DNA of 64,000 nt, from contig OY759762.1 in the NCBI GenBank assembly GCA_963662645.2, positions 1,426,001 through 1,490,000 of the forward strand. Reading direction: 5' to 3'. The notes under the pieces were generated by a model. That model had not been told where the DNA came from. It saw only the letters and a list, made by a program, of their open reading frames with translations, and ran no database searches. Source of the DNA: Aldehydirespirator sp963662645 (GTDB lineage: Bacteria > Actinomycetota > Acidimicrobiia > Acidimicrobiales > Aldehydirespiratoraceae). Both the position numbers and the translations under genes were made by a program. Positions 35,970-44,986 of this stretch are shown here, in pieces. The first letter of the stretch is position 1; each line of letters begins with the position of its first letter.

Positions 35970-36341
35970 ATGGCGACAGCCCCGACCACCGGCGAAGCAA
36001 CACCGAGGGCCGGACACGACAGGTGGGCCCGGATCGCCCGCTCGACCCGTCGCTCGGCTCGGGCGTCCCTCCGGTCGGCTCGGTCGACCCTTAGATCAGC
36101 GTGGGCAGCCCGCCCCCGGCGCCGCGTCCGGCTCATCGACGTGCTGCGCGTTCTGGGCTTGGCCCGGCGGGCGGTGCCCCTCCCGGTGGTGGGTCCGAAG
36201 GCCTACGTGCAATGGTGGCAGCGGATCGTCGCGCTGCTGGTGCTGGCCGCGATGGTGGTGGTCATCGGCATCGCGCTCGCGGCGGTGGTGGGCCTCCTGG
36301 TCGTGGTGGCCGGCTTCCTGCTCGAGCAGGCCATCTCCTAG
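35970..36341 (+). CDS. Small Arg-rich membrane protein
   Basis: This 123-residue protein begins MATAPTTGEATPRAGHDR at ATG 35970, divergent from the PDZ/Lon gene. It has a strongly basic stretch (repeated RSTRRSARASLRSARS) and ends with one long hydrophobic segment (LLVLAAMVVVIGIALAAVVG and on). It is probably a single-pass or hairpin inner-membrane protein with a positively charged cytoplasmic tail. No family is recognised. The HEAT-repeat gene starts 23 bases after its stop, so they are likely one transcript. Confidence 0.6.
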   Translation: MATAPTTGEATPRAGHDRWARIARSTRRSARASLRSARSTLRSAWAARPRRRVRLIDVLRVLGLARRAVPLPVVGPKAYVQWWQRIVALLVLAAMVVVIGIALAAVVGLLVVVAGFLLEQAIS

Positions 36342-36364
36342 ACGCCGAGCGGAGCAGGCGCCCG

Positions 36365-37102
36365 GTGGACACAGAGGCACCCGAGGCAGAACCGGCACCC
36401 GAGGCGGGACCGCCAGCCAAGGCAGAACCGGCACCCGAGGCGGGACCGCCAGCCAAGGCAGGACCAGCAACCGGGGCGGAGGGGGCCGCTATGCGGCGGC
36501 GGGAGGCCGCCGTCGCCGGGCATGCCGGCGACGCTGCCGGGGCCCGGACGTATCTCCACGACGACGACCCTGCGGTGCGAGACAGCGCATTGCGGGCGCT
36601 GGAGAGGGCGGGAGACCTGGCTGCCCGCGAACTCGAGGCCGCGCTGGCCGATCCCGCACCCGCCGTTCGATTGACCGGGCTCGAGCTCGCCGCGGGCCGC
36701 GACGATATCGGGACGGCCGCGGCTGCGGCACGGCTCGCCGACGACGACCGCCGGGTCGTGGAAGCCGCCGCCTGGACTTGCGGAGAGAAGATCTCGGCAG
36801 GCCACACCGACGGCCTCGGGTCCGGGACGACCGCCGTGGTCGGCGCGCTGGCTCGGGTGGCCCGATCCCACGATGATCCGCTGTGCCGCGAGTCGGCCAT
36901 CGCGGCTCTCGGCGCCATCTCCGATCCCGCCGGGCTGCCCGCGATCCTGGCCGGCCTGGACGACAAGCCCGAGATCCGTCGCCGGGCGGTGATCGCGCTC
37001 GCCCCGTTCGACGGTCCCGAAGTCGACGCCGCGCTGCTGAGGGCGACCACCGACCGCGACAGGCAGGTCCGGACCGCCGCGACTGACCTGCGGACCGTCT
37101 AG
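36365..37102 (+). CDS. HEAT-repeat protein with Pro-Ala-Glu repeat leader
   Basis: I chose GTG 36365 as start (VDTEAPEAEP), with a GGAGCAGG ribosome-binding-like sequence upstream. Residues 5-35 repeat AEPAPEAGPPAK twice. The remainder is four or five HEAT/PBS-lyase-type helical repeats (DDDPAVRDSALRALERAGD, DPLCRESAIAALGAISDP, KPEIRRRAVIALAPF). Such proteins are protein-protein scaffolds. With 245 residues it is complete. The function is unknown. Confidence 0.7.
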   Translation: MDTEAPEAEPAPEAGPPAKAEPAPEAGPPAKAGPATGAEGAAMRRREAAVAGHAGDAAGARTYLHDDDPAVRDSALRALERAGDLAARELEAALADPAPAVRLTGLELAAGRDDIGTAAAAARLADDDRRVVEAAAWTCGEKISAGHTDGLGSGTTAVVGALARVARSHDDPLCRESAIAALGAISDPAGLPAILAGLDDKPEIRRRAVIALAPFDGPEVDAALLRATTDRDRQVRTAATDLRTV

Positions 37103-37120
37103 AGGCCGCGGATCCGCGGA

Positions 37121-38125
37121 TTACTCGAAATCGTCGCTGAAGATCGAGAAGTCCATCCCGAGCTGCTCCAGGCATCGGCCCGCGCCCCGCACCACCGTCT
37201 CCAGGGGGGCGTCGACCCGCCGGACCCGCAGCGACATCTCGCGGGACAGGCGGATGTCCATCCCCCTAAGCAGCCCTCCCCCGCCGACGAGATAGACGCC
37301 CCGGGCGATCAGGTCCTGGGCCAGTTCGGGAGGAGACTGCGACAGGCAGCTCACCACCGAGTCGACCATGGCGTTCACCGGCTCCTCGATGGCCCGGCGG
37401 ATCTCGTCCGGGGTCACCACCGTGGTCTTGGGCATTCCCGACATCAGTTCCCGGCCGCGGATCTCGGCCGCGGTCTCGTTGCGCGTCGGTGCCGCAGAGC
37501 CGACGACGATCTTGGTGTGCTCCGCGGTGGGCTCGCCGACGGCCATGCCGTACTCGCGCCGCATATGGGCCTGGATGGAGTCATCGATGTCGAAGGAGCC
37601 CACCCTCACCGCCTCCAAGGCCACGATCCCTCCCAGGCTGAGCAGGGCGGTCTGGGTCGTGCCGCCTCCGATGTCCACCACCATCGACCCGACGGGCTCA
37701 TCGATCGGCAGCCCCGCGCCGATGGCCGCGGCCACGGGCTGATCGATCAGCCGGACCTCGATGGCGCCGGCCCGGCGGGCGGCCTCCATCACCGCCCGCC
37801 GCTCGACCGGGGTGATCGCCGACGGCACGCACACCACCACGCGGGCCCGGTTGATCCTGCTCACGCCCACCTGCCTGAGCAGGATCCGGATCATGTCCTG
37901 GGTGATCTCGAAGTCGGTGATGGCGCCTTTGCGCAGCGGCCGGCGGGCCACGATGTAGCCGGGCGTTCGTCCCAGCATCCGGCGAGCCTTGTGGCCCACC
38001 GCCAGCAGTTCGTTGGTGTTGGTGTTGAGCGCCACCACCGACGGCTCGTTGAGCACCACGCCCTGCCCGCGGGCGTACACCAGAGTGTTTGCCGTGCCCA
38101 GATCGATGGCCAGATCGCGGGGCAG
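37121..38125 (-). CDS. mreB: Rod shape-determining protein MreB
   Basis: The protein has the actin-fold motifs of MreB: DLAIDLGTANTLVYARG at the N-terminus, VVDIGGGTTQTALLSLGG for phosphate 2 and VYLVGGGGLLRGM for adenosine. It forms membrane-bound filaments that direct wall growth. To include the first ATP-binding loop, translation must start upstream of GTG 38080, and the only in-frame candidates after the preceding stop are CTG 38125 and GTC 38128. I list CTG 38125, giving 334 residues. The preceding gene ends at 38129, so initiation may be coupled to its termination. With the GTG at 38080 the protein would lack DLGTANT. Confidence 0.88.
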   Translation of the reverse strand: MPRDLAIDLGTANTLVYARGQGVVLNEPSVVALNTNTNELLAVGHKARRMLGRTPGYIVARRPLRKGAITDFEITQDMIRILLRQVGVSRINRARVVVCVPSAITPVERRAVMEAARRAGAIEVRLIDQPVAAAIGAGLPIDEPVGSMVVDIGGGTTQTALLSLGGIVALEAVRVGSFDIDDSIQAHMRREYGMAVGEPTAEHTKIVVGSAAPTRNETAAEIRGRELMSGMPKTTVVTPDEIRRAIEEPVNAMVDSVVSCLSQSPPELAQDLIARGVYLVGGGGLLRGMDIRLSREMSLRVRRVDAPLETVVRGAGRCLEQLGMDFSIFSDDFE

Positions 38126-38128
38126 GAC

Positions 38129-38395
38129 TCAGCGCTCCGAGACGGCGGGCGCGTCCGGCGGCGGGTCCGCGACGGTGTCCTCGCCGGTGTGCTCGCGGTC
38201 GTCAGACCTCATGGGATCGAGCCTGGAGATCCCGCTGGCGGGGCCGGATCGCTGGGGGGCGCCGGACACGGCCTCGAGCTGCCGGAGGAACGAGGCGGGA
38301 CGGCGCCAGGTGATCTTGCGGGCCACCCAGAGCAGCATCGAGACAATCGTGGCCAGACCCAGCGAGGCAGCCACCAGCAGCACCGAGCCCCTCAT
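38129..38395 (-). CDS. Small membrane protein between moaE and mreB
   Basis: The 88-residue product starts at ATG 38395, overlapping the moaE stop by four bases. An N-terminal membrane helix (MRGSVLLVAASLGLATIVSM and on) is followed by a polar, Pro/Ser/Asp-rich tail. It has no recognised family. It lies immediately before mreB, with no spacer, which suggests coupled translation. A role in envelope growth is possible only from context. Confidence 0.6.
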   Translation of the reverse strand: MRGSVLLVAASLGLATIVSMLLWVARKITWRRPASFLRQLEAVSGAPQRSGPASGISRLDPMRSDDREHTGEDTVADPPPDAPAVSER

Positions 38396-38880
38396 CGGGC
38401 CCCCTCGACAACAGCCGGTTCGACCTCGATGATGTGTTGAGCCTCCAACCCCCAACTCTCGCCTCCCTGCCACCGCTCCCTCTTCCAGATGGGAACGGTG
38501 GCCTTGAGGGTGTCGATGGCGAAACGGGCGGCCTCGAAGGCTGCGTCCCGATGGGGAGACGACACGGCCACCACCACTGCAGGCTCGCCAACAGCCACCG
38601 GCCCCACCCGGTGCAGCATGGCGATGCGCCCGAGGTCGTCCCAGCGGCCTCGCATCTCGGCGGCGATGGCCAGCAGGCGGCGCTCGACCTGGTCCTCGTA
38701 CGCCTCGTACTGGAGGAGGTCGACACCGGGTCGATCGGTCGAGTGATCGCGAGCCGTGCCGCTGAACTGCACGACCGCGCCGCACTCGGGCAGCACCACC
38801 CACTCCGCCACCTCCGCTGATGGCAGCGGATCGGGGGACAGGCCGAGCCAGGTGTCGCCGGTGTCAGGGGGTGCCAGCAC
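38392..38880 (-). CDS. moaE: Molybdopterin synthase catalytic subunit
   Basis: The 162-residue protein matches MoaE: GAVVQFSGTARDHS at the N-terminus, LLQYEAYEDQ, the basic active-site segment HRVGPVAVGEPAVVVAV followed by SSPHRDAAFEAARFAIDTLK, and VPIWKRERW. The conserved Lys residues of LKATVPIWK, which receive the sulfur carrier in MoaE, are present. It converts precursor Z to molybdopterin with the sulfur carrier MoaD, which is not encoded in this window. It is a little longer than E. coli MoaE at both ends. Confidence 0.92.
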   Translation of the reverse strand: MLAPPDTGDTWLGLSPDPLPSAEVAEWVVLPECGAVVQFSGTARDHSTDRPGVDLLQYEAYEDQVERRLLAIAAEMRGRWDDLGRIAMLHRVGPVAVGEPAVVVAVSSPHRDAAFEAARFAIDTLKATVPIWKRERWQGGESWGLEAQHIIEVEPAVVEGAR

Positions 38881-38928
38881 TACGAGACATCGTAGTAGTG
38901 AAGCCAGATATCGGGTACGGAGGTGTTC

Positions 38929-39987
38929 TCAGCTGCGGTTGGCGCGGCGTCGTTTGTGGAGGGCTCTGGCCGCGAGGCCCGCCGCGACGAGGACGCCCAC
39001 CACCAGCGCTGCTGCGGCCGCCAGCAGCAGTTCCTGGCGGCGGCGGGCCGGGAGCGACTCCAGAGGACGGGGCTCGTGCGACACCACCCAAGCCTCTTCG
39101 TTGCTGTAGGCCGCCCTCCAGCCCAGCGCCCGCAGCCGGTCGTTGGCCACCACCCACGGGTGGGTCGTGTAGGGCACCACCCCCGGCGGCGTCGGCGCCA
39201 GGCCGGAGCGCCAGCGCAGCGCACTCAGGATCCTCACCAGATGCGACGGCGCCCGCAGCCGGGGACGGGGGCCCTCGAGTTCGGCCAGAGTGTCGGGAGG
39301 GATCCAGCCGTCGGGCGCGACATTGAGGATCCCGTCGTAGCTGACGTTGACCGACGTGACCACGGCCGCGGCCAGATCGTCGGCGTGCAGGTACTGCACC
39401 GGAGGATCGCCGTCGGCCGCCACCCCCGAGCGGGCGGCCCGCAGCGTGTTGGCCAGCTGGCCCAGGCGGTCCTCGGCCACCACGGCCGCGGGGCGCAGGA
39501 TGGTGACGGACCGGCCCGGGGCCAGTCCCCACTGCTGGGCCAGCCCCTCCAGCCGGCGCCGTTGCAGGGCCCACTCGAAGTCGGGGTTGGGCCGCGCCGG
39601 GGCGTCCTCGGTGATCGGCACGGGGTTGTCCCTCCAGGCGCCGTAGACCATCGCCGACGACATCACCGACAGATGGGGGACGCCAGCGGAGTCGAGCGCG
39701 TCGAGCACCCGGTGCAGCAGGGCGGCCTCCAGTTCGACCTCGGCGGGATTGAGGGTGCCCGCGGTCACGGTCGAAGCGAGGTGCACCACCGAGTCGGCGC
39801 CGGAGAACAGGGCGGCCAAGTCGGCGTCGGCCAGGTCCACCTGTTTGGTGGTGACCGATGTGTAGGGGAAGGCGGCGGCGTCCTTGTCGATGGCGACGAC
39901 GGACACGGCCGGACTCTGCTGAGCCAGGCGGGCCACGACCCGACGCCCCACAGAGCCGTGGGCGCCCGTCACCACCACCCGGGTCAT
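38929..39987 (-). CDS. NAD-dependent epimerase/dehydratase family protein with C-terminal membrane anchor
   Basis: The 352-residue protein starts at ATG 39987 and opens with VVVTGAHGSVGRRVVARL, the extended-SDR GxxGxxG motif, then DSVVHLAS and MSSAMVYGAW with the Tyr of the catalytic site. ILRPAAVVA and VQYLHADDLAAAVV follow. A C-terminal hydrophobic helix (LLLAAAAALVVGVLVAAGL) before an Arg/Lys tail would tether it to the membrane. The substrate is probably a nucleotide sugar or steroid-like alcohol, not decidable here. Confidence 0.83.
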   Translation of the reverse strand: MTRVVVTGAHGSVGRRVVARLAQQSPAVSVVAIDKDAAAFPYTSVTTKQVDLADADLAALFSGADSVVHLASTVTAGTLNPAEVELEAALLHRVLDALDSAGVPHLSVMSSAMVYGAWRDNPVPITEDAPARPNPDFEWALQRRRLEGLAQQWGLAPGRSVTILRPAAVVAEDRLGQLANTLRAARSGVAADGDPPVQYLHADDLAAAVVTSVNVSYDGILNVAPDGWIPPDTLAELEGPRPRLRAPSHLVRILSALRWRSGLAPTPPGVVPYTTHPWVVANDRLRALGWRAAYSNEEAWVVSHEPRPLESLPARRRQELLLAAAAALVVGVLVAAGLAARALHKRRRANRS

Positions 39988-40075
39988 GGCGCCCGCCCGG
40001 GCGGATCGGTCATCGCGGCCGTGCGGGCACGCGGCGTACTCCACAATTGCCGCTGCATTCCCATACCATGCCCTC

Positions 40076-41389
40076 ATGAGCGGCGATCCGCCAACCAACG
40101 GCGATCCCGACGATCCTTTTGAGGGCCTGGAGGGCCTTGAGGGCTGGGAGGGCCTGGAGGGCCTCGGCGACTTGGACGACCCCGCCGAGGCACCGGAGAC
40201 TCCGGGACTGGGCGGATCGGGCGGTCTCGGCAGCCTGGGGGACCTTCCCGTGATCGGGGACCTGATGCGGATGTTGCAACAAGCCGCGCCCGGCGCCAAC
40301 CAGGCACGCGAGGTCGGCCGCGCCATCGCCTGCGGCGGGGTCTCGGAGCCCAACATCGATCCGTCGTCCCGCATGGCCATCGAGCAACTCGTGCGGGTGG
40401 CCGAGTTGCGGGTGGCAGATGCCACCGGCCTCCAACCTTCCCGGGGGGCGGCCCTGCGGGTGGAGGTCGTGAACCGGGCCGGCTGGTCGGACCGCACCGT
40501 CAGCGACTACGACGAGCTGTTCGGCGCACTCAACAAGTCGATCTCGGCGAGCATGTCGCCGGGCCTCGACGACGGGCCCGACGACCCCATGGCGGCCATG
40601 ATGGCCGGCATCGCCAGGATGATCGGCCCCACCATGCTGGCCCTTACCACCGGCGCCATGGTGGGCCGCCTGGCGCAATATGCCTTCGGCGGCTATGTGC
40701 TGCCGGTGCCCCGGCCGGCGGGCAAGCCCATGCTGATCGCTTTGCCCAACGTCGACGAGTTCGGGCAGGAGTGGTCGCTGGATCCCGACGACCTCCGCCT
40801 GTGGGTGTGCCTCCATGAAGCTGTCTACTGCGCGGTGTTCGGGGTTGACCACGTCCGGCGGGCCGTGGGTGACCTGCTCATGCGCCATGCGTCGTCCTTC
40901 GAGAGCAACCCCAGGCGCATCGAGGAGCTGCTGGGCGACTTCGACCCGCTCTCCTCCGGACCCGACGCCTTGGCCGCGCTCCAGTCGGAGCTGGGCAGCC
41001 CCGAAGCCCTTCTGGGAGCGGTGCGCTCGCCGGCCCAGGAGGCTCTACTGCCGCAGATGACCGCGCTGATCGCGGCCATCGCCGGCTATGTCGACCACAC
41101 CATGGACCGCATCGGAGCGGACCTGATCGGCTCCTACGACCGCCTGTCGGAGGCTCTGCGACGTCACCGGGTGGAGGCCAGCGCATCGGACCGCTTCGTG
41201 GAGCGGCTCCTCGGCCTGGAACTCGACCAGACCCAGTACGAACGCGGGGCCGCCTTCGCCTCGGGGGTGGTGGAGCGGGCCGGCGCCGAGGGGCTGCGGC
41301 GGCTGTTCAGCCACCCCGACAACCTGCCGACGCCGGCCGAGGTCGATGCGGCCGGGCTGTGGCTGGCCCGCATAGACCTGCCCCGCTAG
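40076..41389 (+). CDS. DUF2342 (zinc-dependent metalloprotease-like) family protein with altered HExxH motif
   Basis: The 437-residue protein has the layout of the actinobacterial DUF2342/putative zinc metalloprotease family: GRAIACGGVSEPNID, TVSDYDELFGALN, FGGYVLPVPRP and the C-terminal GLELDQTQYERGAAF. The expected metal-binding HExxH reads LHEAVYCAVF, so the second His is Tyr. The N-terminus carries a short repeat (GLEGLEGWEGLEGLGDL). The start is ATG 40076. It is divergent from the epimerase gene. Confidence 0.85.
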   Translation: MSGDPPTNGDPDDPFEGLEGLEGWEGLEGLGDLDDPAEAPETPGLGGSGGLGSLGDLPVIGDLMRMLQQAAPGANQAREVGRAIACGGVSEPNIDPSSRMAIEQLVRVAELRVADATGLQPSRGAALRVEVVNRAGWSDRTVSDYDELFGALNKSISASMSPGLDDGPDDPMAAMMAGIARMIGPTMLALTTGAMVGRLAQYAFGGYVLPVPRPAGKPMLIALPNVDEFGQEWSLDPDDLRLWVCLHEAVYCAVFGVDHVRRAVGDLLMRHASSFESNPRRIEELLGDFDPLSSGPDALAALQSELGSPEALLGAVRSPAQEALLPQMTALIAAIAGYVDHTMDRIGADLIGSYDRLSEALRRHRVEASASDRFVERLLGLELDQTQYERGAAFASGVVERAGAEGLRRLFSHPDNLPTPAEVDAAGLWLARIDLPR

Positions 41390-41455
41390 TTGCCTCCCGG
41401 CCGGCGGGTCCTGTCGCAGGCTCCGTCCGGCCTTGCCGGACGCGCTTCTTCTGAG

Positions 41456-42733
41456 CTACGCGGTCGGGCGGCGCCGGCTGATGACGAACGAGACCAGCGC
41501 GGAGCCGGCCACCACCGCCACCAGCACGGACCCCAGCCGGGCCGGTATGGGCAGGACGACCGGGACGAAGGCGCCTACCACCCAGGCGATCTGGAACCGG
41601 GCCTCGAAACGGGAGAACGACTGTCCGTGGTTGGCGTCGGGGGCGTCTCGCTGGACCAGCGAGTCGAAGGCGAGCTTGCCCACGGCGGCGGAGATGGCCA
41701 CCCCGGCGGACAGCAGAGTGATTCCCATCAGCCCGCCCGACATAGCCCCCAGCAACGCGGTGGAGAGGACCACGGTCAGAGCACCGAACAGGATCACCTC
41801 CTCGATCACGCGGCGTCTCAGCATCGGAGCGACCTGCACTCCCGCGAACGCGGCCAGGCCGGCGGCGGCCACGACCGCGGCGTAGTGCCAGAACGGAGCG
41901 CTGGGGTCGCCGACGATGTCGATGCCGCGCTCCGAGGCCACTGAGCCGCCCAGAGCCGCGCCGGCCGCACTCACGTCCAGCCCCTCCTCGCCGCCCCGCA
42001 GCTCGAAGGCCAGCATGAAGGTGACGAACCCCACCGCGCCCCGCATCACCGCCATGGCCGATGCCGACAGCAGGATGGTGGCTGCCCGCAAGGCCGAGCG
42101 CTCGGTCGAGGTGGGGCGGCGGCCCGCCACCGGAATGCGGGGCAACTGGAGCGTGAGCGCAGCGGCCACCAGGTAGCCGATGGTCGCCGCTCCCGCGGCC
42201 AGGGCCGGGCTTCCCAAAAAGGCCAGAGCCGCGCCGATGCCCGCCCCGACCAGGCTCATCACCGCGCTGATGAGGGCCAGGCGGCTGTTGGCCTGCACCA
42301 GGTTGATCTTCGATGCCACGTATCGGGGCACCACCGCGCTCTTGGCCACCGCGTAGGACTTCTGCAACACCAGCAATGCGAAGGCCTCGGGGAACAGCCA
42401 GAGGGTGTCGAGGTGGCGGATCATCAGCAGAGCCACCACCAGCCGGCCCAGGTTCGTGACGAGGATCATGGCCCGCCGCCCGCCCGGCATCCGGTCGATG
42501 ACCGGGCCGATCAGCGGCGTGACCACCGCGAACGGCGCCACGGTCAGGGCCAGGTAGAGGGCCAGCCGGTCGCGGGCGGCGTCGGGGCTGATGGAGAAGA
42601 AGATCGACCCGGCCAGGGCCACCGCGATCACCGCGTCGGTGGCGGTGGCCGCGGCGTGGACCCGGGCCAGGCGCTGGAATGGGCTGTACGCGGGCACGGG
42701 CTGGCCCCGATCGCTCACCCGGTCCTGGCCCAC
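41456..42733 (-). CDS. MFS transporter
   Basis: The 425-residue protein has about 12 hydrophobic segments with the first cytoplasmic loop reading GPVIDRMPGGRRAM, the MFS motif A-like signature. Helix 1 is preceded by a polar tail. A longer loop with LRGGEEGLDVSAAGAA separates the halves. It is likely an efflux or nutrient carrier; substrate not predictable. The start at 42733 lies three bases before a 25-bp direct repeat. Confidence 0.82.
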   Translation of the reverse strand: MGQDRVSDRGQPVPAYSPFQRLARVHAAATATDAVIAVALAGSIFFSISPDAARDRLALYLALTVAPFAVVTPLIGPVIDRMPGGRRAMILVTNLGRLVVALLMIRHLDTLWLFPEAFALLVLQKSYAVAKSAVVPRYVASKINLVQANSRLALISAVMSLVGAGIGAALAFLGSPALAAGAATIGYLVAAALTLQLPRIPVAGRRPTSTERSALRAATILLSASAMAVMRGAVGFVTFMLAFELRGGEEGLDVSAAGAALGGSVASERGIDIVGDPSAPFWHYAAVVAAAGLAAFAGVQVAPMLRRRVIEEVILFGALTVVLSTALLGAMSGGLMGITLLSAGVAISAAVGKLAFDSLVQRDAPDANHGQSFSRFEARFQIAWVVGAFVPVVLPIPARLGSVLVAVVAGSALVSFVISRRRPTA

Positions 42734-42735
42734 CC

Positions 42736-42870
42736 CCTCAGGGTACGGCGCGTTCTGGTGGAAGCCGGTTGCATCTCAGCGGTGTCATTCCCGCTCTTGT
42801 TCGCTGCGCTCACGGGCCGCTCGGGCCACGGCCTCGCAAGCTCGGCCTCAGGGTACGGCGCGTTCTGGTG
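42736..42870. repeat. 25-bp direct repeats flanking a 48-bp dispersed repeat
   Basis: Bases 42736-42760 and 42846-42870 are an identical 25-mer (CCTCAGGGTACGGCGCGTTC plus five). The right copy forms the last codons and stop of ppk1. Between them, 42790-42837 is the exact reverse complement of 59810-59857. The layout looks like a small insertion that duplicated the end of ppk1. Confidence 0.85.
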
Positions 42871-44935
42871 TGCGGGCCCGGCTCAACGCGAGCTGCTGGA
42901 GCCTCACGTGGGTGTCGGTGTCGGCACTCCGGTCGCAGCGGGTCCAGACGCCGTCAGAATCCAGCGTCCAGGCCAGGCGCTCATCGGTGAGGCCCACCTC
43001 GGCCACCTCCATCACCCGGGCCGCCAGCCTTGGATCGTCCACCCGCACGAGCGCCTCCACCCGCCGGTCGAGGTTGCGGGTCAGCAGGTCAGCGGAGCCG
43101 ATGTAGGTGGTGGGGCGGCCGGGGCCGTCTCCGTTGGCGAAATGGTAGATCCGGGAGTGCTCCAGGAACCGGCCCACAATCGAGCGCACCCGTATCGTCT
43201 CCGACAGGCCTTCCACCCCGGGGCGCAGACCGCACAGGCCCCGCACGATCAGGTCGATCTCCACGCCGGCCTGCGACGCCTTGTAGAGCTGGTCGATCAT
43301 CGGCCCGTCGGACAGCGAGTTCAGCTTCATGATGATGCGGCCACCGCCGGGCACGTGCATCTCCTGCTCGATCAGCTCGGAGAGGCGGGGCCGGAGCTGT
43401 TCCGGCGCGGTGATCAGATGCCTGTGGTCGAGGCTGCGGCCGTAGCCGGTGAGCTGGTTGAACAGGCTGGCCACGTCCGCTCCCACTTCCGGATCGGCGG
43501 TGAGCAGGCCGAGGTCCTCATAGAGGCGAGCGGTGCGGTGGTTGTAGTTGCCGGTGCCGATGTGGCAGTAGCGGCGGATCCCGTCGGGCTCCTCCCGCAC
43601 GATCATGGCGATCTTGGCATGGATCTTCAGGCCGACCAGACCGTAGGCCACGTGGGCCCCGGCCTGTTCCAACCGCTTGGCCCAGCTGATGTTGCGAGCC
43701 TCGTCGAAGCGTGCCTTCAGCTCCACCAGCACCGCCACCTGCTTGCTCTGTTCTGCTGCGGCCTCCAGCGCGTCGATGATGGGGCTGTCGCCGCCGGTGC
43801 GGTACAGCGTGAGCTTGATGGCCAGCACCGCCGGATCGGTGGCGGCCTGATGAATGAGCTCGCCCACCGAGTGGCTGAACGACGAATACGGATGGTGCAC
43901 GAGGAGGTCGCCGGATCGCAGCACCCTGAAGAAGTCGGCAGTGCCGTCCTCGGCTGCCAGTTCCGGCTCGGTGATGCCGCCCCAGTGGGGCCACTTCAGC
44001 TCGGGCCGGGGCAGATCTGCGATCTCGCTCAGCCCCCCGAGATCGACGGGACCCCGGACACGGACAACCGCCTCGGACGTCAGGTCGAGCTCGCGCACCA
44101 GCAGGTCGAGCACTTCCTGCGACATCGAGTCGGCCACCTCCAGGCGGACGGCCCACTGGAAGCGGCGCCGGCGCAGTTCCATCTCCAGGGCGATCAGCAG
44201 GTCGTGGGCGTCCTCGTCGTTGAGGGTCAGGTCGGCGTTGCGGGTTATCCGGAAAGCGTGGTGCTCCAGCAGCTCCATGCCCGGGAAGAGCATGTCGAGG
44301 TGGGCCGCGATCACATCCTCGAGCGCAACGAACCGGCTGGAGCGCTCACCGGTCGGAACCCAGCGGTCGAGGGTGTCGGGGACCTTGACCCGAGCGAATC
44401 GCTGCTCGGAGTCGACCGGGTCGCGCATGAGGACGGCCAGGTTCAGCGAGAGGTCCGAGATGAACGGGAAGGGATGTCCGGGGTCGACGGCCAGTGGGGT
44501 GAGCACCGGGAAGACCCGCTGCTCGAAGTGCTCGCGGAGGTAGGCGCCCTCCCGTCGGCTGATCCTGTCGGGGGTCAGCAGGTGTATGCCCTCGGCCTCC
44601 AGGGCCGGCTCCACCTTCTCCAGGAAGAGGCGCTGCTGCTCCCGGCACAGCTCCGAGGCGACCCGGCGGACTTCGTGGAGCTGCTCAGTGGGCGTGCGCC
44701 CGTCGAGGGTGCGCTCGGTCAGTTCGGCGGCAACCCGGTCGGCGAGCCCGGACACCCGGACCTGGAAGAACTCGTCGAGGTTGGTGGCGAAAATGCTGAG
44801 ATACCTGGCCTGCTCCAGCACAGGGACGTCGGGGTCGTCCGCCAGGGCGAGAACTCGGGCGTTGAACGCCAGCCACGAGATCTCGCGGCTGAAGTAGTCC
44901 GTGAGCGGCTTGGACCACCCCCCGACGCGGATCAT
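42848..44935 (-). CDS. ppk1: Polyphosphate kinase
   Basis: The 695-residue protein has the complete PPK1 architecture: N-terminal YFSREISWLAFNARVL, the head domain with IFATNLDEFFQVRVSGL, HPYSSFSHSVGELIHQA, and the catalytic HIGTGNYNHRTARLYEDLGL, whose first His is the phosphorylated residue. The second phospholipase-D-like fold is complete. It makes inorganic polyphosphate from ATP. It ends inside a duplicated 25-bp sequence but with no loss. The start is ATG 44935. Confidence 0.95.
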   Translation of the reverse strand: MIRVGGWSKPLTDYFSREISWLAFNARVLALADDPDVPVLEQARYLSIFATNLDEFFQVRVSGLADRVAAELTERTLDGRTPTEQLHEVRRVASELCREQQRLFLEKVEPALEAEGIHLLTPDRISRREGAYLREHFEQRVFPVLTPLAVDPGHPFPFISDLSLNLAVLMRDPVDSEQRFARVKVPDTLDRWVPTGERSSRFVALEDVIAAHLDMLFPGMELLEHHAFRITRNADLTLNDEDAHDLLIALEMELRRRRFQWAVRLEVADSMSQEVLDLLVRELDLTSEAVVRVRGPVDLGGLSEIADLPRPELKWPHWGGITEPELAAEDGTADFFRVLRSGDLLVHHPYSSFSHSVGELIHQAATDPAVLAIKLTLYRTGGDSPIIDALEAAAEQSKQVAVLVELKARFDEARNISWAKRLEQAGAHVAYGLVGLKIHAKIAMIVREEPDGIRRYCHIGTGNYNHRTARLYEDLGLLTADPEVGADVASLFNQLTGYGRSLDHRHLITAPEQLRPRLSELIEQEMHVPGGGRIIMKLNSLSDGPMIDQLYKASQAGVEIDLIVRGLCGLRPGVEGLSETIRVRSIVGRFLEHSRIYHFANGDGPGRPTTYIGSADLLTRNLDRRVEALVRVDDPRLAARVMEVAEVGLTDERLAWTLDSDGVWTRCDRSADTDTHVRLQQLALSRARTPERAVP

Positions 44936-44986
44936 CGTCCTGGGCTCATAGTCCTGGGCCCACGACCGCTCCGGGCCGAGCCGCGA

